A DNA stretch of 48,093 bases, from contig JAJBVP010000255.1 of the NCBI GenBank assembly GCA_020859755.1, positions 1 to 48,093 of the forward strand, read 5' to 3'. Below the pieces are notes generated by a model. The model made no database searches. It saw nothing but the letters and a program-made list of their open reading frames with translations, and was not told where the DNA came from. The translations under genes were made by a program, and so were the position numbers. How positions within the stretch are numbered: position 1 is the first letter of the stretch; each line of letters starts with the position of its first letter. Source of the DNA: Bacteroidales bacterium (lineage in GTDB: Bacteria; Bacteroidota; Bacteroidia; Bacteroidales; Muribaculaceae). This document shows, piece by piece, positions 17,998-27,173 of the stretch.

Positions 17998-19749
17998 ATG
18001 AAGCATAAAGCAAGTTTAGCGCTCTTACTCTCCACGATGTTGTGGTCGGCCCCTCCGGCCATAGGCGCGCTCACGCGTCACACGGTCAACCCCCAGCGTA
18101 TCGTATGGGCCAGTGACACCACGGGACGCTACATAAGTGATACAGGATGCTTGTTGTCGCCCTTTAGCGGACAGGTCTCAGTGGCCGACCGCGAGGGTAC
18201 TCACCTACGTTCTGATTCATCCCACCAGGCGGCATTGCTGCTCGACTTCGGCAAGGAGTTGCACGGTGGCGTGAGGATACATTCGGCCAACCGCGCCAAC
18301 AACACGCCTGTCAGCCTTCGCGTACGTCTTGGCGAATCGGTCACCGAGGCTATGAGCGACGTCACTCCCGGCAACAACCCCTCCAACGCCACCAACGAGC
18401 ACTCGATGCGCGATTTCATCGTGAAGGCTCCTTGGCTCGGCACTATTGAGTGTGGCAACAGCGGCTTCCGCTTCGTGAGAATTGACCTGTTGGATGAGGA
18501 GGTGGATTATGTGCTTCGGCACATCGAGGCCGTTTCGGTGATGATCGACGACCCCGAGATAGGTACATTTTCAAGCTCCGACGGCCGTGTCGACTCAATT
18601 TGGAGCGTAGGGGTATACACAGTGAAACTCAATGTCCAGGATTATGTGTGGGACGGAGTGAAACGCGACCGCCTGGTGTGGCTCGGCGACATGCACCCCG
18701 AGGTGATGACAATCGCCAACGTCTGGGGCAATCTCCCGGCCGTTCATCGCAGCCTTGATTTCGCCCGCGACGACACCCCGCTGCCCGGATGGATCAACGG
18801 CATGAGCAGTTACTCGCTTTGGTGGGTCATTATTCTCCACGACCTGTACCTCTATCAGGGCGACCTGGCGTTCCTCCAGTCGCAGGCTGAATATCTTCAC
18901 CAATTGGTCGACCAGATAGCCTCCAAGGTGGGGGATGACGGCGTGGAACAACTCGACGGGGCGCGTTTCCTCGATTGGCCCACGTCCGACAAGCCCGAAG
19001 CTATCCACTGCGGCCTTCAGGCCTTGACACATTGGTCAATGCAATGCGCCGTCGTGCTCGGGGAGCAGCTTGGCGACAAGGCAATGGCCAACACCGCCCG
19101 CGATTGCATGCGACGGCTCGAGCGTCATCACCCCTCCTGCGCCGGTAACAGCCAGGCCGCGGCCTTGGCGATTATCGCTGGAATGTCAACCGATCCCGAG
19201 AGCGACGCCCAGGTGATTTTGGCTAACGGTGTAAACACGTTCTCCACCTTCTACGGCTATTATATGCTCGAGGCTTTGGCGCAAACGGGGCATCTGGCCG
19301 AGGGCCTGGAAATGATGAAGCAATATTGGGGCGCGATGCTCGACCTGGGCGCAACCACGTTTTGGGAAGATTTGTCCTACTCCGATATAGCCAACGCGGG
19401 CCGTATTGACGAGATCGTCCCCCAGGGGAAATATGACATACACGCCGAGGGTGGCGCCTATTGCTACAAAGGATTACGCCTAAGCTTATGCCACGGCTGG
19501 GCTTCAGGGCCCACATCGTGGCTCTCTCGATACGTGTTGGGAGTCAAGCCGTTGACCCCCGGATGCGCGCAAGTAGCTGTAACACCCTCCTTGGGCTCGC
19601 TCGACCATGCTGAGGGTACTGTCCCCACGCCTCATGGACCCATCCACGTCAAGGCTTGGAAGGACCGACGCGGCAAAACGCAATGCCTGGTTGAAGCTCC
19701 CGACGGCGTGAAAGTGGAGTCAACGGGACGTTCAACCGCCCAAAATTGA
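17998..19749 (+). CDS. Six-hairpin alpha-L-rhamnosidase-like glycosidase (GH78-like), secreted
   Basis: Start at MKHKASLALLLSTMLWSAPPAIGA; LLLDFGKELHGGVRI and WDGVKRDRLVWLGDMHPEVMTIANVWG are typical of bacterial rhamnosidase-like proteins. Confidence 0.8.
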   Translation: MKHKASLALLLSTMLWSAPPAIGALTRHTVNPQRIVWASDTTGRYISDTGCLLSPFSGQVSVADREGTHLRSDSSHQAALLLDFGKELHGGVRIHSANRANNTPVSLRVRLGESVTEAMSDVTPGNNPSNATNEHSMRDFIVKAPWLGTIECGNSGFRFVRIDLLDEEVDYVLRHIEAVSVMIDDPEIGTFSSSDGRVDSIWSVGVYTVKLNVQDYVWDGVKRDRLVWLGDMHPEVMTIANVWGNLPAVHRSLDFARDDTPLPGWINGMSSYSLWWVIILHDLYLYQGDLAFLQSQAEYLHQLVDQIASKVGDDGVEQLDGARFLDWPTSDKPEAIHCGLQALTHWSMQCAVVLGEQLGDKAMANTARDCMRRLERHHPSCAGNSQAAALAIIAGMSTDPESDAQVILANGVNTFSTFYGYYMLEALAQTGHLAEGLEMMKQYWGAMLDLGATTFWEDLSYSDIANAGRIDEIVPQGKYDIHAEGGAYCYKGLRLSLCHGWASGPTSWLSRYVLGVKPLTPGCAQVAVTPSLGSLDHAEGTVPTPHGPIHVKAWKDRRGKTQCLVEAPDGVKVESTGRSTAQN

Positions 19750-19762
19750 CCAGCTGTAAGTG

Positions 19763-22700
19763 ATGAAATATGTTACGTGTATATTGGTAGGCGGATTGGT
19801 TGCCCTGAGCGGTAACTGCCGCGAAACGGCCAGCGAATCCACCATGGTGGATTCGCTGATGTCGGTTATGACCCTGGAGGAGAGGATTGGCCAAACCAAC
19901 TTCGGAGTTGTGGGTACGCCACTGGTCGTTGGGAGCGCCGTTGGGCTGGAAGAGGCCATTGCCCAGGGCCTGATAGGCTCGGTAGGAGGGCACGACCCTC
20001 AAGGGGCCTACAATGCCCAAAAAACCGCGGTGGAGCGCTCTCCACATGGCATACCGTTGATAATCGGCCTCGACGTGGTGCACGGCTACCGCACTACCTT
20101 CCCCATTCCCCTGGGCGCCGCATCCTCTTGGAATCTACCGCTGGTCGAGAAGGCGGCGCGCATGGCCGCGAGGGAAGCGTCGAGCTTCGGCATTTGCCAC
20201 ACCTACGCGCCGATGGTCGATATCTGCCGTGACCCTCGCTGGGGGCGAATCGCTGAAGGCACCGGTGAAGATCCTTGGTTAGGATCCCGTATGGCCGAGG
20301 CTCAGATCCGGGGCTACCAAGGCGCCCACCTCGCGGCCGATAGCACCGTGATGGCTTGCGTGAAACATTTCGCGCTCTATGGGGCCTCGGAGGGTGGCCG
20401 CGACTACAACACGGTGTCGATGGACGATGCCACGATGCACAACTATTATTTGCCTCCATATCACGCCGGGGTGCATGCCGGTGCCGGCACGGTGATGTCG
20501 TCGTTCAACGTGGTCAACGGCGTGCCGGCGACCTCCAACTCTTGGCTCCTCACCACCTTGCTGCGCGACCAATGGGGATTTGACGGTTTTGTGATTTCCG
20601 ATGCCAATTCCGTTGCCGAGACCCTCACTCACGGAACAACCTCGGGAGCCATCGACGCGGCTGTGCAGGCATTGCTTGCCGGAACCGACATGGACCTATG
20701 TAGCGGACTGTACTCAGCCTGCCTAAAGGACGCGTTGGAGCAGGGGCTTATCACCGAGGATGACATCAACCGTGCATGCCGCCGTGTACTGCTCGCCAAA
20801 GTGCGCTTGGGGCTTTTCGACGACCCTTACCGATATTTTCACGATGCGCCAGCACCTTACGAAGCCTTGACCGTTGCCCAAAAGCTGGCCGCTGAAAGTG
20901 CCGTGTTGCTTAAAAATGATGGCGTATTGCCTTTAAAATCCAATGCGAAAGTAGCGGTTGTGGGTGATATGGCCGATGCTCGCGGTGACTTACGGGGATG
21001 TTGGGCATGGAATTACGACGAACAGTTGCTACGCTCTCCCCGGGAGGCTCTCGACAGTGTGATCGGCTTGGTTTCGCCAGAACAGGCCGATGTAGTTCTG
21101 TGCATCACGGGCGAACCGGCTTCCCTCACTGGCGAGGCCAAATGCCGCGCCGACATCTCTCTGCCCGAGAACGGGAAAAGAGCGGTTGAGCATGCTAAAT
21201 CCTACGGCCGGCCTGTTGTGGCTGTGCTGCTTACGGGTCGGCCATTGGTGATACCCGAATTGGAAGCCGACCCGCAAATTTCGGCTATTTTGGTGGGCTG
21301 GCACGGTGGCACCCGAGCTTCACAAGCCTTGGCTGATGTGTTGACTGGCGTGGTGAATCCCTCGGGCCGTCTCACCTCCACATGGCCTCGCCATAACGGG
21401 CAGATCCCGTTGTATTACAACGCTTTGCCCACTGGAAGGCCATATTCCGATTTTTGGGCAACGTCCAAGTACCTCGACGTGAGCAACGAGGCGCTGTATC
21501 CATTCGGTTACGGCCTCGGTTACTCCACCGTGGAATACAGCCCTATATCCCTTTCCGCCAAGGAGATAGTGGGCGAGAAGAAGGAGGCGGAGGCCTATGT
21601 GACCGTGACCAATACGGGCAACGTTCCCCAAACCGAGGTGGTCCAGCTTTACCTGCGTGATCCTGTTGCGGATATCTCGCGCCCCGTCAAGGAGTTAAAA
21701 GGATTTCAGCGAGTGGAATTACAACCCGGGGAGAACCGTCGGGTAACATTTACGATCACCCCCGAATTATTAACGTATTACGACCCGGCAACCGGGCAAT
21801 GGCGTTGGGACGACGGTGAATTTGTGCTGATGGTCGGACCCAATTCCCGCGACCTTTGTTGCGACACGATCACGTGGCGTCACACAAATGCTTCTGCCGA
21901 GACGCAAGCCTTGCGTCGCCATATCCACGAGGAATTGCCTAAGTCGGTGCGTACCCTCAGCGAGGACACCGCAGGCCGTTTCGGCCTGCGGTATCCCTAT
22001 AGCGTGCCGTGCGTGCGCGACGGATTCCAGGACATGTATTATTGGGACACTTACTTCACCAATCTGGGGCTGCTAATCGATGGCGACACCGAGCAGGCGC
22101 TCAATAATTATCGGGATATCATCTCGTTAATCGACCGGTTCGGCTACATGCCCAATGGCAGCAACGAGGCTCTGGTTGATCGCAGTCAGCCCCCTGTTGC
22201 CGCCTTGATGGCTCGTGATCTGCTTGCCTATGGAGTTGATACCATGTCTGTTATCGCCACTTTACCCGCACTTGAGCGCGAATACCAATTTTGGATGACC
22301 CAGCGTATCGCTCCCAACGGGCTCAACCGCTACGGCCACAACAGCTCGGATGACACCCTTGACGGCTTTTACGGCGCAATCACCACTTACCGTTTCCTCC
22401 AGCAACCCGACCCCTCGCTCACGCGCGAGCAGCGAGTAGCGGCCGGAGCGCATCTGTTGGCCGAGGCTGAGAGTGGTTGGGATTTTAATCCTCGTTTCCA
22501 CCATTGCTGCATGGATTTCAACCCTGTGGATCTCAATGCATTAATGTATGCCTCGGAGTTGACTCTGGCTGATTTGTGCTACCTTGCTGGCCGTCAGGCT
22601 GATATCCAGAAGTACCGAAATTCCGCCAATAAGCGGCAAAAGCTTTTTAATCGCTATTGTGTTGACCCAAAGACACATATCCCATATGATTACGATTGGC

Positions 22701-23134
22701 GTAACAGCAAGCGTGGCACCTTGCTTTCCTCGGCTATTTTCTTCCCGTTATATACTGGGCTGGTCGACAAAGCCACAGCCAAAGCGGTGTCGCAAGCTCT
22801 TGACCGCCTCGAGCTACCCTACGGGCTGCCCGCTTGCGAGAAGGGTGTGCGCGATGTTACCTATCAGTGGGATTATCCCAATTGCTGGGCTCCCCTGTTG
22901 GTGATGGCCGTGGGAGGACTCGAAAAATACGGAAACTCCACCGAGGCCAAGCGCTTGGCCCAAAAATACTTGGATACAGTCACCCGCATGTACCGCGAAT
23001 CGGGCCAACTTTGGGAGAAATACAATGGCGAGACCGGCAACCATGACGCGGCCGACGAGTATGCCAATATCGGCAACTTCATGGGCTGGACCGCGGGTGC
23101 TTGGCTATATTGTTACAATTATCTATATCAATGA
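19763..23134 (+). CDS. Bimodular glycosidase: N-terminal GH3 (BglX-like) and C-terminal GH37 trehalase-like domain
   Basis: GH3: RDPRWGRIAEGTGEDPWLGSRMA, CVKHFALYGASEGGRDYNTV, GFDGFVISDANSV, Fn3-like domain. GH37: RDGFQDMYYWDTYFTNLGLL, AESGWDFNPRF, QWDYPNCWAP, LWEKYN...DEYANIGNFMGWTAG. Confidence 0.9.
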   Translation: MKYVTCILVGGLVALSGNCRETASESTMVDSLMSVMTLEERIGQTNFGVVGTPLVVGSAVGLEEAIAQGLIGSVGGHDPQGAYNAQKTAVERSPHGIPLIIGLDVVHGYRTTFPIPLGAASSWNLPLVEKAARMAAREASSFGICHTYAPMVDICRDPRWGRIAEGTGEDPWLGSRMAEAQIRGYQGAHLAADSTVMACVKHFALYGASEGGRDYNTVSMDDATMHNYYLPPYHAGVHAGAGTVMSSFNVVNGVPATSNSWLLTTLLRDQWGFDGFVISDANSVAETLTHGTTSGAIDAAVQALLAGTDMDLCSGLYSACLKDALEQGLITEDDINRACRRVLLAKVRLGLFDDPYRYFHDAPAPYEALTVAQKLAAESAVLLKNDGVLPLKSNAKVAVVGDMADARGDLRGCWAWNYDEQLLRSPREALDSVIGLVSPEQADVVLCITGEPASLTGEAKCRADISLPENGKRAVEHAKSYGRPVVAVLLTGRPLVIPELEADPQISAILVGWHGGTRASQALADVLTGVVNPSGRLTSTWPRHNGQIPLYYNALPTGRPYSDFWATSKYLDVSNEALYPFGYGLGYSTVEYSPISLSAKEIVGEKKEAEAYVTVTNTGNVPQTEVVQLYLRDPVADISRPVKELKGFQRVELQPGENRRVTFTITPELLTYYDPATGQWRWDDGEFVLMVGPNSRDLCCDTITWRHTNASAETQALRRHIHEELPKSVRTLSEDTAGRFGLRYPYSVPCVRDGFQDMYYWDTYFTNLGLLIDGDTEQALNNYRDIISLIDRFGYMPNGSNEALVDRSQPPVAALMARDLLAYGVDTMSVIATLPALEREYQFWMTQRIAPNGLNRYGHNSSDDTLDGFYGAITTYRFLQQPDPSLTREQRVAAGAHLLAEAESGWDFNPRFHHCCMDFNPVDLNALMYASELTLADLCYLAGRQADIQKYRNSANKRQKLFNRYCVDPKTHIPYDYDWRNSKRGTLLSSAIFFPLYTGLVDKATAKAVSQALDRLELPYGLPACEKGVRDVTYQWDYPNCWAPLLVMAVGGLEKYGNSTEAKRLAQKYLDTVTRMYRESGQLWEKYNGETGNHDAADEYANIGNFMGWTAGAWLYCYNYLYQ

Positions 23135-26100
23135 GACTCAGTTGGTTAATATCTATAGTGTGTTTTTGTGCGTTGACCATCCGGGGCGAGTCCCCGGTGG
23201 CCAACGTCATCAACTTCGTGCGCCTCACCGAACCGCGCTCGCTGATCGAGCCTGTTTTGGCCCGATTCACCGACGAATATCTGTTCCTGACTACCCGCAA
23301 CCAACTTTCCCTCTGCGACTCCCTTGACATAAAGGCCACTTGGCTTCTCCAATACGACGCCCTTTGCTCCGACAACTATCAACAGCTTATGGCTCAGGCG
23401 ATAAAAAAAGGCCACGAGGTGGGGTTGTGGTGGGAAATCACTGAGCCTCATGTAGAAGCTGCCGGCATCCCGTGGCGAGGTCGATTCCCTTGGGATTGGC
23501 ACGCCAATGTAGGGTTCTCAATCGGTTACTCTCCCGAGCAACGCCTGCGGTTGGTCGACGTGGCAATGACGAAATTCAAGGAGGTATTCGGCGAGTATCC
23601 CCGATCGGTGGGTTCATGGTTTATCGATGCCAAAACGCTTGATTACATGCAATCTAAATACGGTGTCAAGGGTGCCGCTGTGTGCCGCGACCAAATCGGC
23701 ACCGACGGCTACAACCTGTGGGGAGGATATTGGCAAGGAGGTTACTTCCCGTCCAAAAACAATTTCTTTATCCCCGCACAAAATCCTGAAAACCAAATAA
23801 ATGTGGCAACTTTCCGAATGCTTGGCTCCGACCCGATCCGGCAATACGAGAGTGGCTTGGGAGGTCGACATCAGGACGTTGCCACGCTCGAACCCGTATA
23901 TCCCGCCTACGGAGGCAATAATCAATGGGTTGACTGGTATTTAAAGCAACTCTACGACACCTCTCGCCATGGATTGGTCTACACTCAAGTAGGTCAAGAG
24001 AACTCCTTCGGATGGGATGCGATCAATAGCGGCTTGCGTTGCCAACTCGCAGAATTACAACGTCTTAGTCAAAAGGGAAAAATCAGAATAGAAACCCTTG
24101 GAACTACATCTGAGCGATTTTTGGCCCAACATGCCACCACGCCCCTAAGCGTCACCACCACTCGTGACCCTTATGCCGCCGATAGGCGCCAAGCGATTTG
24201 GGTGAACGGCCCGCGTTACCGCGCCCACTTGATTGTAGAGGAGGATGGACGCCTGTCAATCAGGGACATACACCTGTTTGACGAAAGTTGGCAGTCGGCT
24301 TATCTTGACTCAGTGTGCACCTCCTCCTCTTGCTTTTATTTCACTCCAGCCCTCTTCGACGGCAATTGTTGGAGCGATGGTACAACCCCGGCACGCATCG
24401 CCATCGTGACTGCAGGTAAAAAAGGAGAATGGTTGGAATCTCACGACAAAATCCACTGTAAGGATTTCCCTGACCACTTCCAAGTGCGGCAAGGCCCCCT
24501 CACTATGTCGTTTTACCGGGACAGCATCACCATTTCCGCCAAAAATCGCCCCATCCGTTTACGCCCTCATTGCGACTGGAGCCGTGTGAATGGAATGACT
24601 GTCGAAGATGATTGTTTATCAGGAACTTTCGGCACAATGGATTGGAGCGTGGCCTTAAATGGCGTGGAAACGATTTCTAAAGAGGGAATCACCTCCTCAA
24701 GCAACCATATTTCTTTGGATTTCACCAATATAACGACTGCAAAAAGTCAAATGGGGAATGCCCAGTGGATTGGCGCACCGTGGCAAGGCGAGGAGCCATC
24801 GAAATCGGCCGGCCCCGAGCCTTATTGCCATGAATTGGGGGCATCCCCCTGGCTACGTGGCTCCTTTCGGTTAACAAAATCGGTGGCAAAAGCGACTGCC
24901 CGGGTAACAGGCTTGGGCTACTTTGAATTTTGGGTTAACGGCAAGCGAGTGGGCGATGATTATTTCGTGCCCGCCTTTACCTGTTACGGTCCACGTAACG
25001 ACCTGAAATACTACCCGATAGCTATCGAAGACACACCTTCGGCTTATCGCGTGGTGTATCTTGAATACGATATCACCCCGATGGTTCAAACCGGCGACAA
25101 TGTGGCTGGATTATGGCTCGGCAACGGCTTTTACGACTCGACAACGGGATGGGTGTCGGCCTTTGGTTCGCCACGCGGCATCGTTCGCATTGACGTGATT
25201 TACCCCGACGGCACTGTCGATCAGTTGGTTACCGACTCCACCTGGCAAGCAAAGCCGTCACCAATCGGTCTTAACGGCACATTTGAGGGGGAAATTTACG
25301 ACGCACGCCTCGACAATCCCGAATGGTGCACAACCGGTGATGATTCCCCTGATTGGCAACCAGTTGCAATACGCAAAGATCCAGAAGGTAAACTCCAACT
25401 TCAAGATTGCCCAACCGACAAAATCACTTCCACCTGGCTTCCCGATAGCGTAACCTGCAACGGCACCAAAAGTTACACCTTCCATTTCCCCGAAGAGATT
25501 GCCGGTCGAGTTTATCTCAAAAACATCCGGGGCCAACGAGGTGACACCATCAACATCATTTACCACAATGAAATGCCTCAGGGCGTCAATCACTATGTAA
25601 TAGGTGATTCTATTCCAAACGAATACGCCCCACGCTTTTCCTGGTGGACCTTCAGCAATGTTACAATTGAAGGGCTGGACGACCTACCTGAGGTAATTGC
25701 GCAGGCTATCAACACCGATATCCCCGTTGTGGGTCATTTCAGTTGCTCCAATGAGGTGATCAACAAGCTCTTACACGCATGGCAACGTACCCAATTGGAC
25801 AATTTCCACGGAGGAATAGCCAGCGACTGCCCACAGCGCGAGCACGCCCCTTACACTGGCGACGGACAAGTGGTTATGCCCATGGTACTGTACAATTTCG
25901 ATGCCGTGGATTTTTACCGCAAGTGGTTGCGGGATATGCGCGACGCCCAAATCCCCGAAACGGGTTATGTGCCCAACGGAGCTCCCTGGCAACCTGGTTG
26001 CGGCGGTGGCCCAGCTTGGGGTGCTGCTATGTCGTTGATGCCGTGGGATCTATATCGATGGACTGGCGACCTTCAAGACCTGCTCGACAATTTTGACGCC

Positions 26101-27039
26101 ATGGAGCGTCAAGCCCAGTATATGCTCTCGTGGCAACTACCCGACGGCACGATGCTCGCCCAACGCGCCAACGTAGGTTCCACGGAGCCGATGTATTGGC
26201 TCAACCTTGGCGACTGGTGCGCCCCAGGCGACCTGCCCAACCAAAATCTTGTTCACACATTTTATTTGTGGCTCTGTGCCGACCGTGTCGCTCAAGCCGC
26301 CAACGCCTTAGGTTTCAGCGAAAAAGCCAGTCAATGGCTACAGATAGCCACCGACGTCAAGCAGGCTTTCCACACCAAATTCTACAACCCCGAGGTCCAT
26401 AGCTACGGAAACTGTGGTGGCGATGTCTTTGCCTTGGCAATGGGCTTACCTCCGCATAAAGACGACAAAACCAAGGTGTCATTATCCTTGGTCCTCAGCA
26501 ACTTGATATACCGTTGCAATCGTCATCTCGACACTGGCATCTACGCTTCACGATACCTCGGAGAGGTGCTTGCCGACCGTGGACACATCGACCTTGCGCT
26601 TGACCTCATCACCCAACCCACTTACCCCTCACCCGCCTGTTGGCTATCCCAGGGAAGCACTACATTTTGGGAAAAATGGGATGGTGCCGACAGTCACAAC
26701 CATCCCATGTTTGGCGCACTACTCACATTCCTTTATTCTCGGTTGACAGGCCTTCGCCTCGACTTGAGTCAACCAGGCCTGAAACACGCCGTGATAGCCC
26801 CGATACTTTCCGAGGACGTAGCCCACGTGGAATACGAGCGTAAAGGGTGGAAAATACATATCGATCATTCGCCTCAGGATGTGACCTTGCGAGTAACCGT
26901 TCCCGAAGATTGTTCAGCCACGGTCATGCTCCCTTGGCCATTGCCTTGTCATGCCTCCACTGAGATTCCTCTAAACGAAGGCTCATGGCGGCTGGAGACA
27001 CATGAGGACGGCCGAGTGGTGGTCCAACCCGACGTTTAA
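23131..27039 (+). CDS. Multidomain protein: N-terminal polysaccharide-deacetylase-like domain plus C-terminal GH78 alpha-L-rhamnosidase
   Basis: Start at MRLSWLISIVCFCALTIRG overlapping the upstream stop (ATGA). N-terminus: LDIKATWLLQYDALCSDNYQQLMAQAIKKGHEVGLWWEITEPH. C-terminus: AQWIGAPWQ, DNFHGGIASDCPQREHAPYTGDGQVVMP, CWLSQGSTTFWEKWDGADSHNHPMFGA. Confidence 0.85.
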   Translation: MRLSWLISIVCFCALTIRGESPVANVINFVRLTEPRSLIEPVLARFTDEYLFLTTRNQLSLCDSLDIKATWLLQYDALCSDNYQQLMAQAIKKGHEVGLWWEITEPHVEAAGIPWRGRFPWDWHANVGFSIGYSPEQRLRLVDVAMTKFKEVFGEYPRSVGSWFIDAKTLDYMQSKYGVKGAAVCRDQIGTDGYNLWGGYWQGGYFPSKNNFFIPAQNPENQINVATFRMLGSDPIRQYESGLGGRHQDVATLEPVYPAYGGNNQWVDWYLKQLYDTSRHGLVYTQVGQENSFGWDAINSGLRCQLAELQRLSQKGKIRIETLGTTSERFLAQHATTPLSVTTTRDPYAADRRQAIWVNGPRYRAHLIVEEDGRLSIRDIHLFDESWQSAYLDSVCTSSSCFYFTPALFDGNCWSDGTTPARIAIVTAGKKGEWLESHDKIHCKDFPDHFQVRQGPLTMSFYRDSITISAKNRPIRLRPHCDWSRVNGMTVEDDCLSGTFGTMDWSVALNGVETISKEGITSSSNHISLDFTNITTAKSQMGNAQWIGAPWQGEEPSKSAGPEPYCHELGASPWLRGSFRLTKSVAKATARVTGLGYFEFWVNGKRVGDDYFVPAFTCYGPRNDLKYYPIAIEDTPSAYRVVYLEYDITPMVQTGDNVAGLWLGNGFYDSTTGWVSAFGSPRGIVRIDVIYPDGTVDQLVTDSTWQAKPSPIGLNGTFEGEIYDARLDNPEWCTTGDDSPDWQPVAIRKDPEGKLQLQDCPTDKITSTWLPDSVTCNGTKSYTFHFPEEIAGRVYLKNIRGQRGDTINIIYHNEMPQGVNHYVIGDSIPNEYAPRFSWWTFSNVTIEGLDDLPEVIAQAINTDIPVVGHFSCSNEVINKLLHAWQRTQLDNFHGGIASDCPQREHAPYTGDGQVVMPMVLYNFDAVDFYRKWLRDMRDAQIPETGYVPNGAPWQPGCGGGPAWGAAMSLMPWDLYRWTGDLQDLLDNFDAMERQAQYMLSWQLPDGTMLAQRANVGSTEPMYWLNLGDWCAPGDLPNQNLVHTFYLWLCADRVAQAANALGFSEKASQWLQIATDVKQAFHTKFYNPEVHSYGNCGGDVFALAMGLPPHKDDKTKVSLSLVLSNLIYRCNRHLDTGIYASRYLGEVLADRGHIDLALDLITQPTYPSPACWLSQGSTTFWEKWDGADSHNHPMFGALLTFLYSRLTGLRLDLSQPGLKHAVIAPILSEDVAHVEYERKGWKIHIDHSPQDVTLRVTVPEDCSATVMLPWPLPCHASTEIPLNEGSWRLETHEDGRVVVQPDV

Positions 27040-27059
27040 CACTCTTCTGTCCTCGGGTG

Positions 27060-27085
27060 GAACAAATACAACAAATTTGTGAACA
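27060..27085 (+). promoter_or_regulatory. Copy 3 of the 26-bp putative operator: GAACAAATACAACAAATTTGTGAACA
   Basis: 30 nt upstream of the -7 box TAGCTTTGC at 27116; weaker right half than copies 1 and 2. Confidence 0.5.
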
Positions 27086-27115
27086 ATTGTAAAATTGCAA
27101 TCCCGCGATTGTCAA

Positions 27116-27124
27116 TAGCTTTGC
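27116..27124 (+). promoter_or_regulatory. -7 box (TAGCTTTGC) of the first susC-like gene
   Basis: TAnnTTTG consensus upstream of the ATG at 27174. Confidence 0.65.
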
Positions 27125-27173
27125 ACTACCATGAAACCCCTTATCTAACCCCGCGAAACAATACCTCGACATA

